Below, piece by piece: positions 23,425 through 34,856 of a stretch of DNA of 64,000 bases. The notes under the pieces are model-generated. The model did not search any database. It was not told the origin of the DNA and saw only the letters and a list, made by a program, of their open reading frames with translations. The DNA comes from Liolophura sinensis (lineage: Eukaryota; Mollusca; Polyplacophora; Chitonida; Chitonidae), in assembly GCF_032854445.1 (NCBI RefSeq), contig NC_088301.1:15560281-15624280 (forward strand), written 5' to 3'. Both the position numbers and the translations under genes were made by a program. Position 1 is the stretch's first letter. Every line of letters begins with the position of its first letter.

Positions 23425-24795
23425 TTTCGCTGCTCGAGTTTTTCTCTCTATACTGTAAGTTTTATTTATATTATAAAATCTTTATATTAAATGAGTAGAA
23501 TATGCTTGCTGGAACCAAATAATATGCTGCACACAGACATAATTGTGTTGATATGTAACATAACAACTTGTGTTGATTTCATTCAACATGTGTATCCCCA
23601 ACACAAATGTGTTAAATAAATGTGTTACAAAATAATACAAATAACACAAACTTCTGTCGAACAAAAATGACGTATTTCATGCAATACACAAAAGCTTATG
23701 TAAACGTTGTTGTAAGCTAAAACAGGCTGTACATGTACAAACCCGTAACAAACGCATCGCTGCCTGATTACAAAAGTTGCATTTGTTCTAACATGTCTGG
23801 GTCTTATGTATTACATGGGTGTTAGGTTCGCTTCATCAAAGGTACGGGAGGGTTATATCCCTCGTCGTAAACGTCATTTTTTTTTCGGCAGTAGCAAGAC
23901 AACAAGTTAGTTCTATGTATGACGTCAATGACAATCTATGGTGGGGTGATTATCGACCCAATCCATCTCTATTCACGCTTTAATCTGGGTGCATGTCTCC
24001 TGGCACAAGCTATCAGGTATTCGCCCTTCAAAAAGTACCTTAAATACAGCCGTCTTCCAAAAGCCCTTGCCACAAATTACCGGTGCAGAAAAACAGTCCA
24101 CGGCTGCAGCGCAGTATACAAGTCAGTCCTGGTGACCACCATGTGAATGTCAGCATTACTTTTACCCGCAATGGACCAATTTTCTCGAAATCTTTGTAAT
24201 ATACTTAACTTAATGTCAGACGTTAACTTCATCAAAGGCAAACATAGATACGATAAACTGATTTAGGGGCTTTTGGTGGACCGGGATTCGCCTATAGCCT
24301 TCGCAGCGTTACATGTAATCAACGACCACGCTGTCGTAAAGACTTTGGGTTGGCCTGTACTGGTTGTCATGGTGATAACTTGCACGTTACGCGACTCACG
24401 CTTCACCAAGTAACAAGTGTCTAATTTCCGCACTCAGCAAGACCAGCAGGCGTTCCGATTATGTAAAAAGAGAACAGGAGACTCGTTGTTTGATCTAATT
24501 TTCATATAGATCTTGTTACCTCTATACAGAGTCATGTACTAAGATTAACGGAATATCCGATGGGATCCCGTGGATTAAATTGCATGTGTTCAACCCCCCA
24601 GCTTCATGCATAAATAAACCTAAAATGTCTCCCTCGACATGGTAATCTCATCCTCATAACAACATAAGAAAATATATATAAAATTGTCTAGGAGACAATA
24701 CCCTGCGTTTGAAATGTAACGATTGATTTGCCACTATCGTGGATGGTTTTTATATACATTAAAACATTATTGGGGCTTATAACCTCAAACTAGGA
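23425..24795. other. Intergenic DNA, nothing recognised
   Basis: 23520-23660 is rich in TGTGTT/AACACA phrases without a fixed period. No gene recognised. Confidence 0.4.
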
Positions 24796-24799
24796 TGAA

Positions 24800-24943
24800 G
24801 AGGGGAGGTTTTCCGTCAACCTGCGAATGATCTTGAATTTCTCCAGGCCGTGCCTGGCTTCCTCCCATCATAATGTTAGCCACCCGTTGTACAGGTGAAA
24901 TGTTCTTGAATACGGTGTAAAACACAAATCAAATGAATCGAAC
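24800..24943 (+). mobile_element. SINE family 2 copy, diverged
   Basis: GAGGTTTTCCGTCAACCTGC, AATGATCTTGAATTTCTCC, CGTGCCTGGCTTCCTCCCAT, CATAATGTTAGCCACC and GAATACGGTGTAAAACACAA follow family 2 order. Confidence 0.75.
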
Positions 24944-25790
24944 CGAACAAGGATGCTGCAAAACATTGGATGAACTCTACTTGCAAATATGGGGTTCGTA
25001 TGTCTTCAGGGACACACACAATCTTTCTCAAGTCTTCGTGAACATCATTTGTTTTCTCAAAAGACATTGTCTAGGTTACAGCGCCATAAAACGACGTGGT
25101 TTACGATTAGTTACGAAAAATTGCCTAAAGAAGCTTTTGTTACAAAGCGGCCATGCTCAACAGCTTGGCGCTCCTTGACTAATGGAGAACGATATAAAAC
25201 GATATATTGTTGGTGAAGAAAAGGTCATAGGGGACGCCTCTCACAAATAAGATAACTTGCTCACGTAACATTCTCGGATGTATATGGTGAAAAAATTTGA
25301 TAGTGCTTAATTCGTCTGGCAGTTGGGTGTCTCTAAATAATGCCATGTTGTAGAAGAGTCCCGGGAATTGTAATGGTTCTATGCGCAAGAAACAGCGTGC
25401 TTTAAGACGATTGTGGGGCAGACGAGCAGGAATGCATCGAATTTGTCACTGATACTCAACTCCATATATGTACAGGCAAAGCTTGCCTGTTTTTGTCAGT
25501 AAAGCTGTAACCACTTAATCTTTCCATTCAGAGAATAAAATCAAAGTCAGAAATGACTGCCTTAAGAACTGCTCTTAGACAACATTTTTATTATTGCTGT
25601 ATATAATATCCATTCTCTGACGAAATTTCATAACTGAAGTCTTAGAGACAATACCGTTTACTAATAACAAAGAAGGCTGAACCTGTGTTGGTCAGCGTTT
25701 AACATTAAATTATCAGTCGATTTTATATCATCATGATAATTTGGGCCTTCAGCATACATCATCGTTATTGCCTGACTACAACTTTACACG
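24944..25790. other. Intergenic DNA, nothing recognised
   Basis: Overlapping frames of 75 and 81 codons at 24933-25216 share no family features. Nothing else seen. Confidence 0.4.
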
Positions 25791-25796
25791 AGGTTA

Positions 25797-28082
25797 AGGC
25801 CATTTGAACGCATGACAATTTCTGGCACTGTGGTTAAATCACAGTACCGGCGATGTGCCTTAATGACAATTTCGGGCGTTGTGGTCAGGCATTGTGCCTT
25901 AATGACAGTTTCAGGCGTTGTGTCTGAATCAAAGCGCAGGCGTTGTGTCTTAATGTCAATTTCATGCGTCGTGGCTAAATCACAGTAAAGGCGTTGTGCC
26001 TTAATGTCCATTTCATGCGTTTAGGCTAAATAGCTGTACCGGCGAGGTACTTTAATGACAATTTCTGGCGTTGTGTTTAGGCATTAACGCCTTAATGACA
26101 GTTTCAGGCCTTGTGGCTAAATCACAGTGCAGATGTTGTGCCTTAAATGTAATTTCATGCATTGTAGCTAAATCACAGTGGAGGCGTTGTGCCTTCATGG
26201 CAATTTCAGGGGTTGGGGTTAAATTACAATGCGGGCGATGTGCATTAAAGACAATGTCTGTTTTTATGGATAAATCACAGTGCAGTCGATGTGTCTTAAT
26301 GAAAAATTTCTGGTGTTGTGTCTAAATCACAGAGCAGGCATTGTGGCTTAAAGATAATTCAGGCGATGTGCCTTAAGGAAACTACTTGTGCATGACAGTT
26401 ATGACTAGTTGACTGTTCAGACGGTGTGACTGACACTTCAGACGATACGACTAACATGTAGTTGGCAGTTTATGTCATGTGACTGAATGAGAGTTCAGGC
26501 GATGGGAGTGACTGACAGCTTAGGTGATCTGATTGCTTGACCTTTCAGACAATGCGGCTGTTAGACAGTGCAGGCGATGTGAAGGACTGACAGTTCAGTC
26601 TGTCTGAGTGATTGACAGTTCAGGCAATGTGGCTTATTGACAGTTCAAGCGGTGGGAGTGACTGACAGCTTAGGTGATCTGATTGACCAACCGCTCAGAC
26701 AATGCGGCTGTTAGACAGTGCAGGCGATGTGAAGGATTGACAGTTCAGTCTGTCTGAGTGATTGACAATTCAGGCAATGTGAAGGATTGACAGTTCGGGC
26801 GATGCGAGTGACTGGCAGCTTAAGTGATCTGATTGACTGACCGCTCAGACAATACGGCTGTTAGACAGTGCAGGCGATGTGAAGGAGAGACAGATCAGTC
26901 TGTCTGATTGACAGTTCAGGCGATGCGTGTGACTGGCAGCTTAAGTGATCTGATTGACCGACCGCTCAGACAATACGGCTGTTAGACAGTGCAGGCGATG
27001 TGAAGGATTGACAGTTCAGTCTGTCTGAGTGATTGACAGTTCAGGCGATGTTTCTGATTGACAGTTTAGGCGATGCGTGTGACTGGCAGCTTAAGTGATC
27101 TGATTGACTGACCGCTCAGACAATACGGCTGTTAGACAGTGCAGGCGATGTGAAGGATAGATAGAACAGTCTATCTGATTGACTGACAGTTCAGGCGATG
27201 TGGCTGATTGACAGTTCAGGCGAAATGACACTTCAGGTTATGTGGCTGACTGACAGTTCAGGCGAACTTTCTGACTGACTGTTCAGACAATACGGCTGAT
27301 TGACAGTTCAGGCAATGTGACTGTTTGACAGTTCAGGGATTGACAGATGACAGATTGACACTTCCGGTGATGCTTCTGTCAGTTCTGGCGATTTGACCGA
27401 TTGACAGTTCAGGCGATGTGAGTGAATGATTGACAGTTCAGATGCTGGTAAATGACAGTTCAGGAGATGTGACTATTGACAGTTTAAGCGACGCAAGTAA
27501 ATGACAATTTCAGACGTTGTGGCTAAATCACAGTGCAGGCGTTGTGACTGATCGTTCAGACATTGTGGCTAATTGTCAGTTTAGGAGAAGTGAGACTTCA
27601 ACTGATGTAGCTGACTGACAGTTTAGGTGAGCTGACTGACTGACCGCTCAGAAAATGCTGTCCAAAGACAGTTCTGGCGATGTGACTTACTGAAACTTCA
27701 GGTGACGTGACATTCAATTCTGGCAATGTCAATGATTGAGAATTCAGGCGATGTGAATGAATGACCATTGAGACAATGTAACTGATTGACAGATCCGGGA
27801 TGTGACTGATTAACAGTTCAGGCGATGTGACTGATTAAAAGTTCAGGGAATCTGAATGACAGTTCAAGCGACTTGGCTGACTGACAGTGCAGGTGAGCTG
27901 ACTGACAGACCGTTTCGCGAGTGAGGCTGATTCACTGTTCAAATGACGTGATTGATAGTTCAGGTGAGCTGACTGACTGACTGACAGTTCAGGCGATGTG
28001 ACTGAATGATTGACATTTCAGGCGATGTGACTGACCTACAGTTCAGGTAATGCAACAGAATGACAGTTTGGACGGTATGACG
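25797..28082 (+). repeat. 2.3-kb minisatellite from a 25-bp monomer, with 51-bp dimer and 150-bp higher-order domains
   Basis: In the left part (25797-26390) the unit is about 51 bp, for example AATTTCATGC at 26151 and its counterpart at 26202. In the right part the monomer is 25 bp (TGTGACTGAT at 27801 and 27826). Between about 26480 and 27180 a longer block returns every 150 bp: GTGCAGGCGATGTGAAGGA starts near 26569, 26719, 26869, 26989 (a 120-bp step) and 27139. The two halves of the 51-bp unit (GACAATTTCAGGCGTTGTGG and CACAGTGCAGGCGTTGTG) both resemble the 25-mer GACAGTTCAGGCGATGTG, so the 51-mer appears to be a dimer of the same ancestor. A 51-like segment reappears at 27508-27550. Confidence 0.93.
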
Positions 28083-29232
28083 ATGTCTTGCACTCTGAGA
28101 CACCTAGCCACATAGTATTTTAGACAAGCTTCTGTTGAATCCGCTGTAATATTTGCGCTGATTCTCGAGAAATCTTTTATTTTGTTGGTGCTCTGGTACA
28201 AAGTTGAAAGAGGGCACGATTTACACATAAAAATAAAGAGAAAACATCTTAAGTGCAATTTACACGCTATTTCATTGCCTTACTTACGTGGAAAGAGTTG
28301 TGGTTCCCAGGACAGGGAGTTAAACCGTGCCTTAAAGTCCTCTTAAACCAAAGGTCGATAATAGCCTATGCAAAACACTCACCAGTGCTGTGTTAGCGCA
28401 CTCAGGACGTCAACACAGACAAACCCTGATCTCTACCACAATGACCCATAACAATAATAACATCTATAGTTAGACGGCTCTGCTTCATCAGACTGGCCAG
28501 TTATTTTGATCTACCCTCAGATGATGGTGAAGCCTGGGTCTTCTGAGGGGGTTTACTGGTTAAGCGATACCTCAGATTTGTCCACAACCTGAAGGGCCTT
28601 TACTTTGGCTGGCATGCCAGCAGCATCGCAACAGCAATAAAAAAAGGTATAAAGCCTGTGACTTGAATGCACTTTGATGACAGCGATACGTACTCTGAAG
28701 AAAGTGTTAGATATGCATATCGTTTGGTGATGCCTGTTGTAATAAAACCAATGAAAGCTCCACAATTCCATTTATAATCTTTAGAAAGGACACTTTGTTA
28801 CTCTGCACTCTAGACTTTATTGTCATTTCAAAGAGATGCAAACCCACCGCTTGGAAAATGGGGTATTCTAAAGATAAGGTATCGATTTCAAGTCAAGAAA
28901 GAGTGGATCTAATTTACGATCTCCGTACACAAGTACCTCTATAACGCGTGAAATAGTGGTGCAATATCTGAGTAGGCATCTACTCTTCAAGCCTTAATAT
29001 ATATGTATGAGATAAAAAAATGAACACAATGGCACTTCACCGAAGCAATAATTGCTTTTCCTAACTGCATTTCCCCATTAATATTGTTATCTTGGCTTGA
29101 AAGATCTTTTTCTTTTCTTTTTGATGTACCAAATTATAACATTAAGCAATTTCCAAACAACGACTTTTATTCCAATGGTACAAATCAAATAACATATGAG
29201 CAAGAAAGGATGTCTTTTATTACACACAAACA
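28083..29232. other. Intergenic DNA, nothing recognised
   Basis: Short frames only. No repeat family or RNA gene seen. Confidence 0.45.
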
Positions 29233-29244
29233 ATCCTTCGTTTC
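29233..29244 (+). repeat. Left target site duplication of the 29.2 kb SINE
   Basis: ATCCTTCGTTTC, identical to 29612-29623 on the other side of the element. The match is perfect, which indicates a relatively young insertion. Confidence 0.9.
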
Positions 29245-29611
29245 TTTCTGCTTTCTCTTTCTGCTTGGGGTTTAACGTCGTTCTCAACAATTTTTCAGTC
29301 ATATGACGACGAAGGAATCATTAGGGTGCATGTACGTGTAATGTGCCTCCTTGTTGCAGGACGGATTTCCACCGCTCTTTTTTTATTTAGTGCTGCCTCA
29401 CTGACTTACCGAAGGCAAGCAAGCCGCCCCGCCCGAGCCATTATACTGATACGGGTCAACCAGTCGTTGCACTATCCCCTTCATGCTGAACGCCAAGCGA
29501 GGAAGTTACAACTTCCTCTTTTAAAGTCTTAGGTGTGACTCGATCAAGGATTGATCCTGGATCTACCGGTCCCGAAGCGGACGCTCTACCAACTGTGCTA
29601 TCTGGGCCGGT
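29245..29611 (-). mobile_element. Complete SINE family 1 with 12-bp target site duplication
   Basis: The perfect direct repeat ATCCTTCGTTTC flanks the element at 29233-29244 and 29612-29623. Read on the minus strand, the 5' end is a tRNA-like head: GCCCAGATAGCACAGTTGG (A box) and GTAGATCCAGGATCAATCC (B box), giving an internal RNA polymerase III promoter. The body contains GACCCGTATCAGTATAATGG and GAGCGGTGGAAATCCGTC. The tail has CATATGACTGAAAAATTG and CGACGTTAAACCCCAAGCAG. Length 367 bp. It is non-coding and would need a LINE partner for mobility. The resemblance to molluscan V-, Meta- or DC-type SINEs was not resolved. Confidence 0.93.
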
Positions 29612-29623
29612 ATCCTTCGTTTC
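29612..29623 (+). repeat. Right target site duplication of the 29.2 kb SINE
   Basis: ATCCTTCGTTTC, identical to 29233-29244. It sets the exact tRNA-side end of the element. Confidence 0.9.
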
Positions 29624-29899
29624 AAACTCATTAACTTCACTGAAGATGGCATGGTTGCAGAAAGAGCTACATAATCATGTCTTTTGAAAAACTTCATCTT
29701 TTCAGGTAAGTATTGTTTTGCTGACAGAAAACCCTATTCATCATTCATGAAGAGCTTATATAGTTTTATTTGTCGAAAATATACAGCGTGTGGAGATCAA
29801 AAATTCAGCACCTTCGTGTATTCAGAGCCTGCTCAACACGCACCAAATTAAATGGCTTTATCAGCCATATGTATTAACCTTTTTATCTTTTCTCGCACA

Positions 29900-30022
29900 A
29901 ATTTACTTATTTGATTTTGGCTTTAGGCCATATCCAAGAATTTTTCACTTGTACGATTGCAGCCGATTTTATGGGTCTGGAAATCTAAAAATTCCCCGTC
30001 AAAAGCCGGGACAAAGCACTAG
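29900..30022 (-). mobile_element. SINE family 2 copy, diverged
   Basis: Antisense order TTACTTATTTGATTTTGGCT, CCAAGAATTTTTCACTTGTA, CGATTGCAGCC and AAAAGCCGGGACAAAGC corresponds to the family 2 tail and body. Confidence 0.6.
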
Positions 30023-30084
30023 AGCAAGTTTTGAGCGGAGGTTTGTAATTTCGCTCACTTTTAATGTTCGTGGTGTCTTAGTAT

Positions 30085-30420
30085 GACGCCAAGGAGTCGA
30101 CGAGGCTCCAGTGGCAGATTGCGTAGTCACTCGCTTTCATTGTTCCTGGTACCTTGGTATGACGATAAGCGGTCGACGACGCTCCAGTGGCAGTTAGCAT
30201 AGTCTTTCGTTGACAGTGTTTCTGGTGCTTTGGTATGGACCGTAAGCGGTCGACGACTCTCTAGTGACCGTTGGAGTAGTGACTCGCTTTCATTGTTCCT
30301 AGTGGCTTGATATGACAAAAAGCGGTCGATGACGCTCCAGTGGCTGTTTGCGTAGTCGCCTTCATTGTTCATAGTGCCTTGGAATCACGATAAGCGGTGG
30401 ACGGCGCTCTAGTGGCTGAC
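30085..30420 (+). repeat. 75-bp tandem array, about 4.5 copies, related to family D
   Basis: GTCGACGAGG (30097), GTCGACGACG (30172), GTCGACGACT (30249), GTCGATGACG (30326) and GTGGACGGCG (30396) mark copies 70 to 77 bp apart. Each is followed by CTCCAGTGGC or a variant and preceded by a CATTGTTCCTGGTGCCTTGG-like block. The GGTCGACGACGCT core also appears at 31820 (antisense), 46020 and 58805. Confidence 0.85.
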
Positions 30421-31770
30421 CGATAATGTATGGTAGCATAATACTTTCATACATTAAAATCATAAGGAGCTTCTTGCCACAAGCGCTGTTCCTGGTTTAT
30501 TCATGTACGTAAAAAGTGGAATTGCCGGGAAGATTTTCCGCGAGCACTCGTAACAGCTACATGTAGGTCTCCGAGGGATGGCTTCTTATATCATCCAATC
30601 CTCAGCCATGTTGATCAAGGCTTTTAAGAAATTAATCTCTCCGAGAAAATTAAATCAAGGGGCTGGAGGGAGGTTTTCTTTCCTACAGCCTGCAAGCGTT
30701 ACCCAGCTTATGCATGCAGCTACTACAGTTTCTCACAATGAACACTTTGAAAACCGAATATCGTCGGTATAAAAGGTTAAAACGACAACAGGAGTCATGT
30801 GTGTGAGTGTGGTCTGTAAGGTTATCACGAACTAGGCTTTTATAAGAGAGTAAAGAAGACGAAAAATGCCATTTTGTGTTGGCTTAATTGTTGCCAGAGT
30901 CCCACTTAAGTGAATTGCTCATAGATTAAAGATTCGATGTCAAAAATTAGGCGGACTGACGTTGACAGATCCACCGATATAGATCCGATTAGTCGTAGCT
31001 AAAACTGCATTCAATGCATGATCAATTCAATCAGAAAAGCATCATTATGAACAGCAGAGATAAAAAATAGACAACACCAGCTTCCCATTGAGCTCCTCGT
31101 CCCAGCTTGTATCAACCGTTGTTTGGGGTATAAACGGAACCTAGCAAAACTCATGGGAATCGATTATCTGATATGAAATAGCGCTTTTCAACGTTGAAGG
31201 TTTCTTAAAAATATATTACGGGCACCTGCACTCGAGACTACCTGAAACCGTGCAAATGCTTGTGATCTATCTTTTTCGAAATACCTCTTCTCAACATGAG
31301 TTTTATTCAAAAAGTGAGGGTTGCCGCGTGAACCACTTGTCTATATGACACGACGCAAATTTCCGTGATTTCGCCTTACATAAATTCTTTACTCTGTCGT
31401 GTAGTTTTGCACGAAGTTTCTCGCGGTGGTGTACTTAAGGTATTCCTGTTTCCTGCATCTATAATCTACAGGCTGCCATCGTAAAAGTAAACAATTCTTC
31501 CGTATGACGAAGAAAAAACGGCAAAAAATGTTCGAATGCAACGAAAACGACATATTGATTTCGCGTATTGGGTGTTCTGAGTTTTCACTTCTTGGTTTCC
31601 TTTATAAGACCCCCTTGTAAAATCGATGAAGAAATTCACATGAATGTATGGTGTACAACACTGCATTATTTTTACGGCCAATATATCATAAGTGTCGTTA
31701 TAATATCCTTCAAATTAGTCTCGCGGAACATTACTTTTTTAACGTTCAACCATTTGTGTATTGCTGAAAG
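30421..31770. other. Intergenic DNA, nothing recognised
   Basis: No gene recognised. A possible short SINE family 2 remnant lies at 31455-31505 (CTACAGGCTGCCATCGTAAA, AACAATTCTTCCGTATGACG). Confidence 0.4.
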
Positions 31771-31784
31771 ACAAGTGCTCAAGG

Positions 31785-31875
31785 CCTGTTACACTAGCGC
31801 ACATGACCACACGAGCGTCGTCGACCGCTTATTGTCACCAAGGTCCCATTGCAGTGATCGCGATTCCACATGCGG
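31785..31875 (-). repeat. Family D fragment
   Basis: Minus strand reads CTTGGTGACAATAAGCGGTC, then GACGACGCTCGTGTGG, matching 46010-46050 and the units of the 30.1 kb array. Confidence 0.6.
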
Positions 31876-31979
31876 CGACTGCGGCTCCACTTGCGGTGAC
31901 AAATTCAGTGAAACGTAATAGTGCTCCTTCGAAGGCTTGGAACAAAATATAAATACAACATGAAAAGTAAAAGCAGAGC

Positions 31980-32200
31980 AGTGACGATAGAGCGATAGCT
32001 GACTAATGGTCACACGTTACAGGTGAAATTCGGCCCCAGTTGATATTTTATTCTAAATGTTCGTGTAAATGATTAAATAATATCAACATTACCCCCAATC
32101 GCCTTGCCTTAAGCAAAATTAGGTAAAAAGAAATCATGGATGTTAAATGAATTATGTCAAAAGGTAATATGGGTAATATGGTAATATCATACACCGCACT
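31980..32200 (+). mobile_element. Family A copy, partial
   Basis: GTGACGATAGAGCGATAGCTGAC, AATGGTCACACGTTACAGGT, GAAATTCGGCC, TTTTATTCTAAATGTTCGTG and GCCTTAAGCAAAATTAGGTA follow the family A left flank to the junction. Only a fragment of the core unit follows (ATCATGGATGTTAAATGAAT). Confidence 0.75.
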
Positions 32201-32651
32201 AAATGATAACTCACATAAAATATAAATGGGATCAAGTCTCTACACTGTGCTTGTCGATCTATACAGCATTCATAAGTCAGAGTGGCCTTCTTTGATTATA
32301 TACGCCTGTCCGGCCGGAGTATCCGGAGTATTACTTATCCAAGGCTAATTAATGAGACTAATTATCTCTACATGATGGTGGATATCTGAAGTGCCCGTTC
32401 CCGTAGGCGTAATATTTCGAATGGAGGTTGCTACAAAACTTGTTCTGATCTTACTGAAACCTTTGGTGAAACTTGAGGTAATCAAACACCTCAATTTTCT
32501 TAACTTTCGCTTCCTGTCGTACAAGCTGAGCGACGATCGACAAGATGGTATTTCCCCTCTAGGCCATAATTTAGTAGCATTTTAGTATAGCACAACAGCT
32601 GGCAACCAGCTCATCTGAGTTGTCAGATAAATATATACACTATCAAAGGGG

Positions 32652-32925
32652 CCGAGGTGGTTGGCGCAATAAACCTGGAGTTTCGCACCAAAAGCGGTCG
32701 CTCTGACTTCAAGCCAAGCTCATGTTGGCTTCCACTCCGACCGTACGTGTCATCAACCTGCGAATGGTCGTGGGTTTCCGCTCCACTCGGTTACCTCCCA
32801 CCGGCCGTACGTGGGAAGGTCTTGCAGCAACTTGCGGATGGTCGTGGGTTTTGCCCGGGCTCTGCCCGGTTTCCTCCCACCATAATGATGGTCTCCGTCG
32901 TAACCATTCTTAACCAACTTAACCA
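32652..32925 (+). mobile_element. SINE family 2 copy with internal duplication
   Basis: GGGGCCGAGGTGGTTGGCGC (tRNA-like head) and TGACTTCAAGCCAAGCTC (B-box region) lead into two successive versions of the body: ACTCCGACCGTACGTGTCAT then ATGGTCGTGGGTTTCCGCTC, and ACCGGCCGTACGTGGGAAGG then ATGGTCGTGGGTTTTGCCCG. The element ends early after CATAATGATGGTCTCCGTCG; the AAAT tail is missing. Confidence 0.82.
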
Positions 32926-34751
32926 TTAGCTCTATGAACCAAGATCTATGAACATTTCTCCAAATGAATCAACGATTGAAGGTGATAGCATCGTTATACT
33001 CATCTAATGATACAGGAGCAATCGGTCGAATATTATTTGATTCCATCTCACATTTTCTGTGATACATCCCATGATCTGAATGGAATAAAACAGCGCATCC
33101 ATCATCAAGTATAGAATCTAGATATTAATCCTGGCCAAGTATTCAGACACTAACTGTAGTCACGACAATATCACTGTGTATAGACTTTTTTGTCTATCCT
33201 TTTCTTCCGTCCACATCCAGCTTTAAACTAACAGCAATTTTTGGAAACACTTCGGCTTGTACCTTAAGAGTGGTAATGGTGGTAATCCTGTCTCTTAACG
33301 CCCTATAGCTGTGCACTCAATTCAAATTAGAACAGCCTGAAATTGGTTTAACTGATAACACATGTAACTATGGAGTATAAAAGTATGTTTTCCTGGCATA
33401 TCTTACGCTGAAGCGACAGAATAAAAACAACTGATTGATACCCAAGCTATCAGTAATTCGGCTACAAATTTCTAGAACAAGAGTCACATAACATTAATAC
33501 TAAGAAATGTTGATGGAATACATATACTGATAACGCAATTTGGGCAAAGAATACATTGAACAGTCCTGGTTTAGATCAGTTTTCATTTTTGGTATAGTAC
33601 CCACAAAACTACTGAATCCTTTTCGTGGTGTAGGATTAACAAGACTGTCCGTGATTCTGTTACTCAAGTGCTCCGCTTTATCTTAAACATAACTCTGAAG
33701 GCTATCTGTACAACATCAGAAGCCAACAGTTGCACTGGGGTTCTGAGCTACCAAAGCACCTGGAAGCGTGGTAGCGATAAGCGTAAGCGCTTCCGTGCGG
33801 TACAAGCTGTACAAAACAAACTATAAGCGATAATACTGTGTACCTGAAATTACGCTCAGTCGCCAGACAATACACACACAAAGCTTTGTGTCTACTCTAA
33901 TGTTAATATTTCAAATGCTGAGTACAGTATAACATGTAATTAGCTATTTACAAACTACTTTCACTTTACACAGTCACGAAATCTGATCACCCGTTGACTG
34001 CCGTCTTCTTAACATGCTAAAACAACTACGACATTCTGTAGAATCTGTTCCATCAACACTTACGGTCAGTCTAGGTTTACTTACAAAATTTCTTGGCAAA
34101 CTTATGATGTTGCAAATTACATGTATATCAGATGACGTCCGTCAAATACGGCCCAAAACTGTTATCGCAACAAGAACAATCCGCCCGTCCGTGCGTATAG
34201 CACGCGTGTGTTACTGCACCAGGCTCGATTCTTCGGTAACCTTCAAAATCTTAACCCTATAAAACTAACGGACCGGAAATATACAGTACAAATTCTACAC
34301 GTGGAGAGGGAATTTTCTTTCTTCAAAATGCGGAGGTTCCCTTTATCGCTCTGAACTTCTGCTGAATGTCACTGGATTGTTTGATTAGGTTGCATATCAA
34401 CAATGACAGCGCAGACAAAACTAGATAAAAACAATTGGCCTACTGTTTAAAAAGTCAATTTCTCTATCTTGTTTTTGTCGATCATATAATAAATCCCAAA
34501 TCTTCTGAAAGCAGACAGGATCACCGCTCCAATTCCCCCGTGCAGAAAATATCGGTGTAAACTCAACTGACGGTAAATAAATATCATTTTCATAAGAATT
34601 TCATGACGATAATAGTAGTTAAATTGTTAGAATATTTATTATTCTAAATTGTCATATTCTCCCAATGACAAATCAATTCGACACGACAGTGAGACGCCCA
34701 TGCATTTCACCCAGTTTCAAGATTCTTTAGTTATGGTTTTTAACCTCCCAG
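32926..34751. other. Intergenic DNA, nothing recognised
   Basis: No domain-bearing frame and no repeat family recognised in 1.8 kb. Confidence 0.45.
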
Positions 34752-34856
34752 ATGGGGCGTCCGTGGCTCAGTTGGCTAGCGCGCTAGCTCAGCGTAATGA
34801 CACAGGAGCCTCTCACCAATGCAGTCGCTATGAGTTCAAGTTTAATTTGTAGCAAT
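34752..34856 (+). mobile_element. SINE family 2 head (tRNA-derived) only
   Basis: GGGGCGTCCGTGGCTCAGTT, GGCTAGCGCGCTAGC (A box in a tRNA-like D-arm), GGAGCCTCTCACCAATGC and CTATGAGTTCAAGTTTAA (B box). The body is missing. It is not a functional tRNA gene: the two boxes are about 50 bases apart without a cloverleaf. Confidence 0.75.

Noticed and set aside
26071-26325. 84-codon cysteine-rich repetitive frame
   Set aside because: Cysteines come from the 51-bp repeat unit (17 codons); no signal peptide, no splice sites.
29540-29611. Functional tRNA gene on the minus strand
   Set aside because: It is the 5' part of a SINE bounded by target duplications, with no acceptor stem pairing seen.
34752-34856. 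Functional tRNA gene
   Set aside because: A- and B-box-like motifs are present but no cloverleaf or anticodon arm can be built; it is a SINE head.
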